Source: Curtanaerobium respiraculi
GTDB taxonomy: Bacteria; Actinomycetota; Coriobacteriia; Coriobacteriales; Eggerthellaceae
DNA length: 64,000 nt
Reading direction: 5' to 3'
NCBI RefSeq assembly: GCF_024609215.1
Contig: NZ_JANIPD030000034.1
Coordinates: 62,001 to 126,000 of the forward strand
The translations under genes and the position numbers were made by a program. Below the pieces are notes generated by a model, which was not told where the DNA came from, made no database searches, and was given only the letters and a program-made list of their open reading frames with translations. This document shows, piece by piece, positions 52,764-62,012 of the stretch (its first letter is position 1; every line of letters starts with the position of its first letter).

Positions 52764-55598
52764 TTACCTGTTCCGTCCATGGCATTTCTTGAATTTCTTG
52801 CCGCTGCCGCACGGGCAGGGGTCGTTGGGCTTCGCCATGGCGTACGGGTCGTTGCGATCCTTCACGAAGGTCGCGGGCTTACCCGTGGAGGCCGGCCTCG
52901 GCGCAGCGGCCACGGGAACCTGGGGCACCCCTTGGCTCGCCTGGGCGGCAGCCTGCACGCGTTGCGACGTGGTGGCGCTGGAATCCTCCAGGACGGCTTC
53001 GGGAGACGAATAGCTGACGTTGCCTTGCAGCACATCCCTGCCTTCATCCACCTGGGGCGCCTCTTGGGGTACGATCTGCAGGCGGAGCAGCGTGCGCAGG
53101 AAGGTCTCGTACATGCCGCTGGTCATCTCGCCGAAGGCGCGATGGGCCTCGTTCTTGTATTCGACCAGGGGATCGCGCTGGCCGAAGGCGCGCAGGCCGA
53201 TGCCGGTTTTCAGATAATCCATGTCGGAGAGGTGGGCCATCCAGCGCGTGTCGATGATGCGCAGCATCACTTGGGCTTCGAGGTTGCTCATGGCGCCCTC
53301 GCCCAAAAGGTCGCGCTTCTCGTCGAACACGGCGAGCAGGGCGTCGGTCGCGGCATCGATCACCGCATCCGGATCGTCCTCGTGGTCGATTTCGGCCACG
53401 TGGAAATCGGAGCGGCCGTCCATCTCGGCCATCCAGCGGTCGACCGCTTTGACATCCCAATCGTCGGACGGGGTGCGATCGGGGCAGTTGGCGTCCACGA
53501 CCGCCTCGACGCAGTCGCGCGCGATCTCGGGGATGCGCTCCGTCATGTCCTTGCCGTCGAGGATCGCGTTGCGCTCCTCGTAGATGGCCTTGCGCTGCAG
53601 GTTCATCACGTCGTCGTACTCGAGCACGTTCTTGCGGGCGGCGAAGTTCATCGTCTCCACCTGGCGCTGGGCGCTCTCGATCGATTTCGACACCAGCGAC
53701 GCTTGGATCGGCATGTTCTCGTCCGGGTCGCTCTTCGCCATCATCGCCGCGATGCGGTCCATGCGGTCGCCGCCGAACAGGCGCATCAGGTCGTCCTCGA
53801 GGGAGAGGTAGAACTGCGTCGAGCCGGGATCGCCCTGACGGCCCGAACGGCCGCGCAGCTGGTTGTCGATACGGCGGCTCTCGTGGCGCTCGGTGCCGAT
53901 GACGCACAGGCCGCCCGCCTCGATCACCTTGTCGTGCTCGCGCGCGGTGATCGCCTTCGCCTGCTTGAGGGCGAGGGCGCGCTGCTCGGCGGTGGGCGCC
54001 GGCTTGACGCCCGCTTCGACCTCCTCCTCCGTCAGCGGGGAGGCGGGATCGCGCTCGGGGTCGAAGCCCTGCTGCACGAGCATGTCGCCGGCCATGATCG
54101 ACGGGTTGCCGCCCAACAGGATGTCGGTGCCGCGACCGGCCATGTTGGTGGCGATGGTCACCGCGCCCACGCGCCCGGCCTGGGCGATGATGCCGGCCTC
54201 CCGCTCGTGGTTCTTGGCGTTCAGCGTCTCATGCGGGATGCCGCGCTTGTCGAGCAGGCGCGAGAGCCGCTCGGAGTTCTCGATGGAAACGGTTCCGATC
54301 AGGCAGGGCTGCCCCGCATCGTGCCGCCGCTTGACATCGTTCGCCACGGCGATGTACTTCGCGTCGACCGTACGGTAGATGAGGTCGTTCTCGTCCTTGC
54401 GGATCACCGGCTTGTTCGGCGGGATCGCCGTGACCGGCAGGTTGTAGATCTGGCGGAACTCGGAGTCCTCCGTCATCGCGGTGCCGGTCATGCCGGAGAG
54501 CTTGTCGTAGAGGCGGAAGTAGTTCTGCAGCGTGATGGTGGCCAGCGTCTGGTTCTCCTCCTTCACGTTGACGTGCTCTTTGGCCTCGATGGCCTGGTGC
54601 AGGCCCTCCGACCAGCGGCGCCCTTCCATGATGCGGCCGGTGAACTCGTCGACGATCTTCACTTCCTTGCTCACCACCACGTAATCCTTGTCGCGGTGGA
54701 ACAGGAACTGGGCCTTCAAGGCCTGCTGCAGATGGTTGGGAAGCTGCCCCGAGGGATCGTTGTACAGATCGTCGATACCCAGGCGGTTCTCGATCTTCAC
54801 GAGGCCGGTCTCGGTGGCGGTGATGGTGCGCTTCGCCTCGTCCATCTCGAAGTCCGTGCCCTCGACAAGACCGGGCATCACGCGCGCGAACTTGCGGTAG
54901 GTGTCCGCCGCCTGGCTGCCCGCGCCGCTGATGATGAGCGGCGTGCGCGCCTCGTCGATGAGGATGGAGTCGACCTCGTCCACGATGGCGAAATGATGCC
55001 CGCGCTGCACGCGCCGGTCGGCCCGCGTGACCATGTTGTCGCGCAGGTAGTCAAAGCCGAATTCGCTGTTCGTGCCGTAGGTGACATCGGCCTGGTAGGC
55101 GGGGATCTTGTCGGCGGGGGGCATCCCGTTCTGGATCAGCCCCACGGTCATGCCCATGAATTTGTAGACCTCGCCCATCCATTCGCTGTCGCGCTTGGCG
55201 AGGTAGTCGTTCACGGTGACGATGTGGACGTTGCTGCCGCCCAGGGCGTTCAGATAGCCCGCCAGCGTGGAGACGAGGGTCTTCCCCTCGCCCGTCTTCA
55301 TCTCGGCGATCTGCCCCGCGTCCAGCGCCATGCCGCCGATCAGCTGCACGTCGAAGTGGCGCATGCCCAACGTGCGCTTGCTCGCCTCGCGCACGGCGGC
55401 GAACGCCTCGGGAAGGAGCGCGTCCGCCTCCTCCCCGTTCGCGATCCGCTCGCGGAACCGGGCCGTCAGAGCGCGCAGCTCTTCGTCGGAGAGCTGCTCC
55501 ATATCCGGTTCGAGCGCATTGATGCGGCTCACGGTGGCTTCGTACTTCTTCACCTGGCGTCCTTCGCCGGCGGTGAGCAGTTTGGAAAGAAAACCCAT
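52764..55598 (-). CDS. secA: Preprotein translocase ATPase SecA
   Basis: Motor of Sec secretion. The 944-residue protein begins MGFLSKLLTAGEGRQVKKYE and has Walker A MKTGEGKTLVS, VDEVDSILIDEARTPL (DEAD-like box), the preprotein crosslinking domain, SGMTGTA, ATNMAGRGTDI, QLRGRSGRQGDPG, and a C-terminal zinc-binding SEC-C motif CPCGSGKKFKKCHG. The frame is open another 169 codons upstream, but those have no similarity and overlap luxS, so ATG 55598 is the start. The 233 bases between luxS and secA contain no gene I can see. Confidence 0.98.
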   Translation of the reverse strand: MGFLSKLLTAGEGRQVKKYEATVSRINALEPDMEQLSDEELRALTARFRERIANGEEADALLPEAFAAVREASKRTLGMRHFDVQLIGGMALDAGQIAEMKTGEGKTLVSTLAGYLNALGGSNVHIVTVNDYLAKRDSEWMGEVYKFMGMTVGLIQNGMPPADKIPAYQADVTYGTNSEFGFDYLRDNMVTRADRRVQRGHHFAIVDEVDSILIDEARTPLIISGAGSQAADTYRKFARVMPGLVEGTDFEMDEAKRTITATETGLVKIENRLGIDDLYNDPSGQLPNHLQQALKAQFLFHRDKDYVVVSKEVKIVDEFTGRIMEGRRWSEGLHQAIEAKEHVNVKEENQTLATITLQNYFRLYDKLSGMTGTAMTEDSEFRQIYNLPVTAIPPNKPVIRKDENDLIYRTVDAKYIAVANDVKRRHDAGQPCLIGTVSIENSERLSRLLDKRGIPHETLNAKNHEREAGIIAQAGRVGAVTIATNMAGRGTDILLGGNPSIMAGDMLVQQGFDPERDPASPLTEEEVEAGVKPAPTAEQRALALKQAKAITAREHDKVIEAGGLCVIGTERHESRRIDNQLRGRSGRQGDPGSTQFYLSLEDDLMRLFGGDRMDRIAAMMAKSDPDENMPIQASLVSKSIESAQRQVETMNFAARKNVLEYDDVMNLQRKAIYEERNAILDGKDMTERIPEIARDCVEAVVDANCPDRTPSDDWDVKAVDRWMAEMDGRSDFHVAEIDHEDDPDAVIDAATDALLAVFDEKRDLLGEGAMSNLEAQVMLRIIDTRWMAHLSDMDYLKTGIGLRAFGQRDPLVEYKNEAHRAFGEMTSGMYETFLRTLLRLQIVPQEAPQVDEGRDVLQGNVSYSSPEAVLEDSSATTSQRVQAAAQASQGVPQVPVAAAPRPASTGKPATFVKDRNDPYAMAKPNDPCPCGSGKKFKKCHGRNR

Positions 55599-55831
55599 GC
55601 AGGCCCCTTCGTAGGCGGTTCCAATTCGAGGAAACTCTAACATAGCCCCCCGTCTCGGGGCGGAATTCCACACCCGCGCCACCATGCCGTTGCCAAATGC
55701 GGCACCGCGCGGCACGCGGGCCCGATGCGGGCCCCAAGCAGCCGGACATAGCGCCCCGCGCGGACGATGCCGCGGCCGCCTCCCGCGATCGGACGGCGGC
55801 CGGCACGGCGTCCCGGTCGCCCGGGGGGACC

Positions 55832-56314
55832 CTATACGGGGTAATTCAGATGCGCTTCGTCGATGCCTTCGAGCGTCTCCAGATAGCGGCGGGCCCGCCA
55901 CCGGGCCATGGGAAGGTTCTGGTCGAGGTAGTTGCCGCATTCGGCGGCGGCGGCGCCGGGGATGTCGCCCTCGTACTCGGCGACGAAGCGGAACATCGCC
56001 TCCACAAGGGGCGCGACCTGCGCGCTCGTCCATTCGCCGAAGAGAACCAGGTAGAAGCCGGTGCGGCATCCCATAGGCCCGAAGTACACGTCGCGCGGGC
56101 CCCATTCGGGGTCGTTGCGCACGTAGGTGGCGGCAAGGTGCTCGATCGTGTGGGCCTCCGCCGTGTTCATGACCGGCTCGCGGTTGGGAGCCGTCATGCG
56201 CAGGTCGAACGTCGTGACGGCCGCCCCGGTCTCCGGGTCCCGATCCACGCGCGACACGTACACGCCGGGCTCGAGCACAAGATGGTTGATTGAGAAACTG
56301 GCGATCTTTTCCAT
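55832..56314 (-). CDS. luxS: S-ribosylhomocysteine lyase LuxS (AI-2 synthase)
   Basis: Cleaves S-ribosylhomocysteine to homocysteine and DPD, the precursor of autoinducer-2. The 160-residue protein from ATG 56314 has the metal site HTIEHLAATY (His-x-x-x-His) and the third ligand Cys in AAAECGNYLDQN, plus GPMGCRTGFYLV. TATACT (56340-56345) lies 26 bases upstream as a possible -10. A longer frame upstream is not family-like. Whether AI-2 signalling or merely methyl-cycle detoxification is meant cannot be told. Confidence 0.97.
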   Translation of the reverse strand: MEKIASFSINHLVLEPGVYVSRVDRDPETGAAVTTFDLRMTAPNREPVMNTAEAHTIEHLAATYVRNDPEWGPRDVYFGPMGCRTGFYLVLFGEWTSAQVAPLVEAMFRFVAEYEGDIPGAAAAECGNYLDQNLPMARWRARRYLETLEGIDEAHLNYPV

Positions 56315-56420
56315 GGTGCCTCCCTTATCATTCGGGAGCAGTATACACGGGCGCGCCGCCTTCACGACATCGGATTGCGAAACCGCGGCGATCCTCCGCA
56401 AGGAAACGGCCATGCGCGAA

Positions 56421-56479
56421 GACGGCCCGCCCGATTGCTCAGGCGGGCCGTCCGCGCCATCCGATTCGAACCGAATCGG
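56421..56479 (-). terminator. Two stem-loops after the molybdoenzyme operon
   Basis: Right after the anchor gene stop, CCGATTCG and CGAATCGG pair (56461-56479), and further on GACGGCCCGCC (56421-56431) pairs with GGCGGGCCGTC (56442-56452). U runs are weak, but position at the operon end and strong stems suggest termination before luxS. Confidence 0.6.
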
Positions 56480-56485
56480 ACGGCA

Positions 56486-57366
56486 TTAGGCGTTGTAGAA
56501 CGGGTACACGCTTGCACCCATCTGGTAGAACAGCACCCGCAAGCAGATGGCGGCGGCGAAGGCGGCGGCGATGCCGACGGTGCCCCATACCTTCCAGTTG
56601 CCTTGCTTTTTACCCATGAAAGCGCTGATGGCGCCCGCTGCCGCGCACGCGATGGTGAGCAGGGTGACCATGAGGGCGTCGCCGCGAACGGGGAAAGCGC
56701 CGTGGCGTCGCGGAGGCCGCTCAGGGGGCTGGTCGGATCGAAGTAATACTCCACGTCCGTAAATGCGCCGCCGACCATCGACAAGGCGCCGACGAAGAGC
56801 ACCGCGAGGGCCGCATTGATGATCTGGCCGATGGTGTTGGCCTTGCCGTTCTCGGGAGATCCATCCGCGCCCTTAACGCTGGCGATGAGCGCCATGGTCG
56901 CGGGGCCGAGAGCGCATGCCGCGCCAAGAATGCTTCCGACTTGGAGGATCGAGTTCCACGCCGGCCGGCTTGCCATCATGTAGCTATGGCCGCATATGAC
57001 GACGAGCACGGCCGCGCTGGCGATCGCCAGGATGGCGACCCAGCGGGGAACGGAAGCGTCCTCGCCGCTGCGGCGCAGCATGACGAAGAAAATGACCATG
57101 ATGACGAACATCGCGACGATGGCGATGAGTTCCTGGGTGATCCCCGACGTGATATGGCCGAATCCGTTGAAAATGCGCTCCCAGTGCTGCAGATGCATAA
57201 ACACCGCGATGCCGCCGACGGCGAGCAGGACAATCGACACGATAAGCGCCGGCATTTGGGCTTGCTTCGCCTCGCCGCGCAGAGCGTAGATCCCCTGCGC
57301 GCCGAACACGCCCGCCGACCATGCCATGAAGGCGGTGAAGAGGATGAGGGGCCACTGTAATTCCAT
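56486..57366 (-). pseudogene. DmsC/NrfD-like membrane anchor subunit, frameshifted
   Basis: Eight or so membrane helices in the full reading, of the DmsC type that takes electrons from menaquinol to the iron-sulfur subunit. The frame from ATG 57366 reads as an anchor (MELQWPLILFTAFMAWSAGV) to GLRDATALSP, then turns to unrelated sequence. In the neighbouring frame the natural continuation is VRGDALMVTLLTIACAAAGA and on to YQMGASVYPFYNA with a stop at 56486. The break is at a run of four C (minus strand, 56690-56693); one more C would restore a protein of about 293 residues. It is either inactivated or carries a sequencing error. Confidence 0.85.
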
Positions 57367-57369
57367 AGG

Positions 57370-58032
57370 TTACTCCTTCCCCTGCCACGTGCGGTTTCGC
57401 AAGATATAGGCTACGGAGGGCCCGTTGCCCACATCGGTCAGATGGTAGACATCCCCCTCATCCCACGGCTCCAGCCATTCTTTCGCCGTGGTGCGCTGCT
57501 GCACCATGTCATCGTAGGGGGTGGACAGGTCGTGCGTAGGGCACGGGGCCTCGAAGGTTTCGATGCCCTTGTCCAGATCTCCGAAGAAGCGGGCGCGCGA
57601 TCCGCATTCCATGACGCATTGGGGCAGCTCCCCCTGGGAGATCCGCTGCTCGCACAGCGTGCATTTCTCCACTACGCGCTCCTCTTCGTTCAAATACCGC
57701 ACCCCGTAGGGGCAGGCCATAACGCAGAACTGGCAACCGATGCACTTCGATTTGTCAACCTGCACGGTACCGTCGGCCAGTTTGTGGCTGGCCTGCGTGG
57801 GGCATACCTTCACGCATTCGGGATCCTCGCAATGCTGACACTGAAGCGGGAGGAAGTACATCTCCACATCCGGCCAGTCCCCACTCCCGCCCGGTTTGGG
57901 CGTGGGCCCGATGCGCAGCGTTTTGATCCAGAAGTCCCCCGGCGCCACGCCGTTGACTGTCTTGCATGCCGTCGAGCATGCCAGGCAGCCCACGCAGCGA
58001 TTAAGGTCGGTGACTATTGCATATCGAGTCAT
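57370..58032 (-). CDS. Iron-sulfur subunit of a DMSO-reductase-family enzyme (DmsB-like)
   Basis: Electron-transfer subunit of 220 residues carrying four [4Fe-4S] clusters. The cysteine groups are visible: CVGCLACSTAC, CQHCEDPECVKVCP, CIGCQFCVMACPYG and CTLCEQRISQGELPQCVMEC. It begins MTRYAIVTDLNRC, typical of NrfC/DmsB proteins without a signal peptide; it would be carried out by the Tat signal of its catalytic partner. It is complete, sitting one base from the catalytic gene stop and three bases before the anchor gene, both of which are frameshifted. Confidence 0.95.
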   Translation of the reverse strand: MTRYAIVTDLNRCVGCLACSTACKTVNGVAPGDFWIKTLRIGPTPKPGGSGDWPDVEMYFLPLQCQHCEDPECVKVCPTQASHKLADGTVQVDKSKCIGCQFCVMACPYGVRYLNEEERVVEKCTLCEQRISQGELPQCVMECGSRARFFGDLDKGIETFEAPCPTHDLSTPYDDMVQQRTTAKEWLEPWDEGDVYHLTDVGNGPSVAYILRNRTWQGKE

Positions 58033-61000
58033 TTAATACACGCTCCCATCCCACTCGAGCTCTCCTTCGACGCGGGCGCGCATGCCCGGTCCGCCGGGCA
58101 GCCACATCTTCAGTCGCTCGTCATTGGCATCTTGGATGCACTCCACGCCGTTCGGATCGCACGGAACCGGGTTTCCGAAGGGCGAATTCTCCGCAGTGGC
58201 CTTGTACACTACGGTCGGGGTCGAGCGCATGGTCGCGCAGCCGCCGATGCAGCATTGGCCGTAGGGGTCGTTCACCACGTTGATGCTCACGAGCTCGAAC
58301 CCGTGGCTTGCCGTGTCGAATTCGGGGAACCACCACGCATGGTTTGCGTTGATCACACCCTGCGATATGCCGTAGTACAGGTCGAGCACTTCCCGGACCT
58401 TGCCCCACGGGGTCTCCAGCCACACCCATTCGCCCTGCTTCAACCCCAGGCGCTCGGCGTCCTTCGGATTCATCTCCACGCGCGGGCTGGGCCACAGCTC
58501 GCGGCACCACGGCAGCTGGCGATGCTCGCTGTGGAAGTAGACCGGCTGGCGGGAGCCCGTGGTCATGAGGAAGCAGTTGTCGGGATACTTCTTCAGGGTA
58601 TCCGCGTACGCGTGGTTCATGAAGTACGTGTCGTCCGCGCTATCGATCTTGGTGGCATCGTAGAGCTCGGGCTTAGCGACCGGCGAGTCGGTGGGCTCGC
58701 GGTAGATCGGGAACCGATCGTCGTTCCCCTGGAAGTACTCCAGGTCGCTCTTGGTCCACCGGGCGTCGCTGTTGTAGTCGTTCACGATCGCCTGTCCGTT
58801 GTCGCAGTCCAGAATCGGGAGCGTATTGCCGGCATTGCAGATGTACGCCTCGCAATCCATGGACCAGATCTCGATCAAGCCAGTAGGCGTCATGAACCCC
58901 GGGTGCAGGTCGACCAGCGGGAACAGGTTGAAGCCGCCTTGCTGGCGACGCCAGCCCATCTCGTGGCGGCGGTACGTCCCCCAGCGTTCCGGATGCCATT
59001 CGCGGCAATCCATCCAACCGTGCTGCGTGAACCATTCCTTGGCTTGCTCCCACGTGGGGCCGTCGGGGAATTCAGCGGTCTTCCATGCATCGACGTTGTC
59101 CTTGAGGATGCGATCGTGGTCGGGCCACAGATAGCTGGGCTTGCCGTTGATCGCGTTGGTGTACTCCTCGCCGATGGCGGCGGTCCACTTGTCTATGTTG
59201 GACTGGCTCGTAGGCTTCACGTCAACGATATAGCCTTCGGTGCTGGGAGAGGCATCCTTGTCTCTGGTGTTCCAAGGCACGCCCATGGCCCGGTACATGC
59301 CGCAGTTCCAATCGGGGTCGTAGATGGTCTCGCCCGGCGGCTCGATCGCCTTGCAGCAGCAGCCGAACATGCCGCCCGCGCCCTGGGACACGCGTGTGGA
59401 ATCAATTTCCATCCAATGCTGGCAGGGGAAGATTACATCCGCGTTGCCGTTGGTGGGGCAGAACCACAGATCGATATCGACGAAGAAGTCGAGCTGCGTC
59501 ATGCCGTCCCACGCGCGCGAGATGTTGCCCATGTTCATGATGTCGCCCGATTGGCACAGCCCGCCATGCAGGGCATAGGGGGTCTTCTTGACCTTGTACT
59601 CCCATTCCTTATCGGTTTCCATATCGCGACCCAGTTGGGGCTTACTCCAATCGGGATCCTGCAAGCAGGCGTCCCACACGCAGTTCGCGTCGACCCATCG
59701 TGCCCAATAGCGGTTTAGGGGGAAACGCTCGGCATCGACTTCGCCGGCATTGCGGGTGAAGACGGTCTTGGGATTGGGCCAGTACTGGCTCGGCTTCATG
59801 GCGCCGCCCATGCGCTTGGCGATGACGGTGGCCTCCTCGGCGGAGGGAACCTTGTTTCCGTAGCGTTGGGCCAACGGGGAGCCGGCATCGATGAGGTACT
59901 GCACGAAATCCTGCATGTAGGAGGCCACCTGATCCAAGCTGTAATCGCGACCGGACCAGGTGATGGCGGAATCGCCGTAGGGCGCGGCCGCTTGCATGTT
60001 CGAGCGCCCGGGATTGCCGTCGAACTGGCTTTTGCAGGAGCCCCGATTGCCGGCGGGCTCGTCTGAGTTGCCGGTCACGCAGCTCATCATCTGCAGCACG
60101 CGGCAGTTCTGGATGGAGTTGCCGTTCTGGTCGGTCGCCAGCTGGAAATGGATGCCGCCGTTGCCGTGACGCGGGTCGACGCGGGTCGTCCACTTCTCCA
60201 AGGCCTCGATGTTCTTTTCCCGGGGGGACGCCTGTGATCTCCTCCACGGTATCCCAGTCGTACTGGCTGGTCAGATCATGGAAGGCATCCCAGACCGTTC
60301 GGCACTGGTAGGTGACGCCGTCGCGCAGCGTCACCGGCACCTCGCCCGGGAATAGAGCAGGCTTCTTCGGCAGGCCTAGCGGGTTCGTTATGGCGCCTTT
60401 CGCGTTGTCGGCATCCCAGTACGCATCATACGCCGAATCCGCGGGATCGGCCCAGGTGCTCTCATCGGGCAGCCATGCGTCGGCGACCAGACCCGTCAAC
60501 GGATGGTGGATGAACGACCCGGTGGTCGGGATCTTATGCGTCTCCCCTTCCCACTTGCCGCTCTCGACGTCCCAATAGGTTAAGCGCTGATTGTTCTCAT
60601 CCCACACCATAAAGCGGTACGGGCTTCCTCCCTCCTTCAAATCTGCTTCGGTGATCAGCTTGGTGCGGCTGTCGATGCCGCCGTTGCCTTCCACGTACTT
60701 AGCGGCGGTCAGCCACGGCTTGTCGTCGCAATAGAGGAACGGCGCGTTGCTCCAACGGCGCACCATCGTGTCATCGTAAGCTTCGTTTTCGATGATCCAA
60801 TTGAACCAGCCCAGCGCCAGCGCGCCGTCGGTGCCGGGGCGCAGGTTGATCCACGTATCGCACTCCTTGCCCAGCGGCGTGACGCGAGGATCCACATCGA
60901 TATGCCAGGTCGCATGCGGCGCGACATCGGAAATGGTGCGGTTCGTGGTGTCATAGTTCGAGTACTCCACGGCGGTACCCCACTGCAGGTACACCTTCGG

Positions 61001-61624
61001 CTCGGCTTCGACCTCCATCCAGGGCGAACCCATCTCGTCGGTCATGATGCCGCCCCAGTGGCGCGGACCCTTGCACACTTGATACGCCAAGTGTGCGTTG
61101 GGGGTGCCGAACAGCTGCTTCATGCCCTGATAGGGGCCAAGGGACCACACGCGGCTGGTGCCGCACATGACGAACACCGACTGGCCTCCGTATTTGTCGA
61201 CGACCTCGCCCAGGCCCTGGGCGGTCAGCTCGAACGCCTCATCCAATGTGATGCGCACCCAGCCCGGGTCGTCCGAACCCTTCGGGTTCGTGCGCTTCAC
61301 CGGATAGCGCACGCGATCGGGATGATACGCCGCTTGCATGGATGCCTGGGACTTCGCGCAGCAATGCCCGCGGCTTTGGGGAGCGGATTCGTCGCCTTCG
61401 ACCTTGATCGCCTTGCCATCCTGAACCGTTACCCACACGCCGCATTCGACCTTGCCGCATGCTCGGCAGCAGGTGCGAACGTGTTTGAGTTCGCCGGCTG
61501 TCGCCGACTCGCTTTCGGCAAGAGCCTGCATAGGGGCCGTGATCGACGAGCTCACCGCAGCCGCCGCGCCCGTGACAGCCAGAGTCTTCAAGAAACTGCG
61601 GCGCGACATGGTTAGGTGTGCCAT
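58033..61624 (-). pseudogene. Catalytic molybdopterin oxidoreductase subunit (DMSO reductase family), frameshifted
   Basis: About 1,197 codons. The start ATG 61624 (GGTGGGG before it) gives a Tat signal MSRRSFLK then a hydrophobic stretch. A [4Fe-4S] site follows (CRACGKVEC, residues 53-61, with CC at 88-89), and GTPNAHLAYQVCKG (Cys184) sits at the usual Mo-ligand place, suggesting a Cys-ligated bis-MGD enzyme. The frame breaks near codon 467 in a run of six C (minus strand, 60222-60227). With five C the protein reads on as GVPREKNIEALEKWTTRVDP to the end at 58033. Substrate unknown; the family includes Eggerthellaceae catechol dehydroxylases, but that link is only a guess. Confidence 0.88.
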
Positions 61625-62012
61625 ACAATCCCCACCTTTCTTTTCGCCTTCTCCTTCTTTTCTCCCATCTCCGCGCTGCATGCGATGCGCGTCCATCCCA
61701 AACGTTTCCCCAAACGAACAGGCGCACTTCACGCAAAAACTGATGCAGATTTTAGAAATCACGTACACAAAGTCTTCATAACAGCGATATGATTTCATTG
61801 ATGAAATACTGGCACGGCATCATCAGCATCGTATGATATGAAACGTTTCCCCAGATCACACGCATAATTTGGACAGGTTCGACGGTATGGCGCAAATCGC
61901 CTCCAGCGGTTACCATGGGGTTCGAGGTTAAGAAGGTGCATCGCCATCGCGTCGGGGAAGCCGGGCGGTCATCATGCGATACTCGATGTAGATCATGGGG
62001 AGGAGCCATCCG
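61625..62012. promoter_or_regulatory. Divergent regulatory region with candidate operators
   Basis: Gene-free 388 bases between the molybdoenzyme operon and the membrane LuxR gene, notably more AT-rich than the genes. It holds an exact 13-base direct repeat AAACGTTTCCCCA at 61700-61712 and 61841-61853, and a perfect palindrome ATTTCATTGATGAAAT at 61792-61807. These are good candidates for regulator sites. No convincing -35/-10 pair could be assigned. Confidence 0.5.

Noticed and set aside
55599-56105. A 169-codon N-terminal extension of SecA
   Set aside because: The extension overlaps luxS, has no SecA similarity, and the ATG at 55598 gives the canonical SecA beginning.
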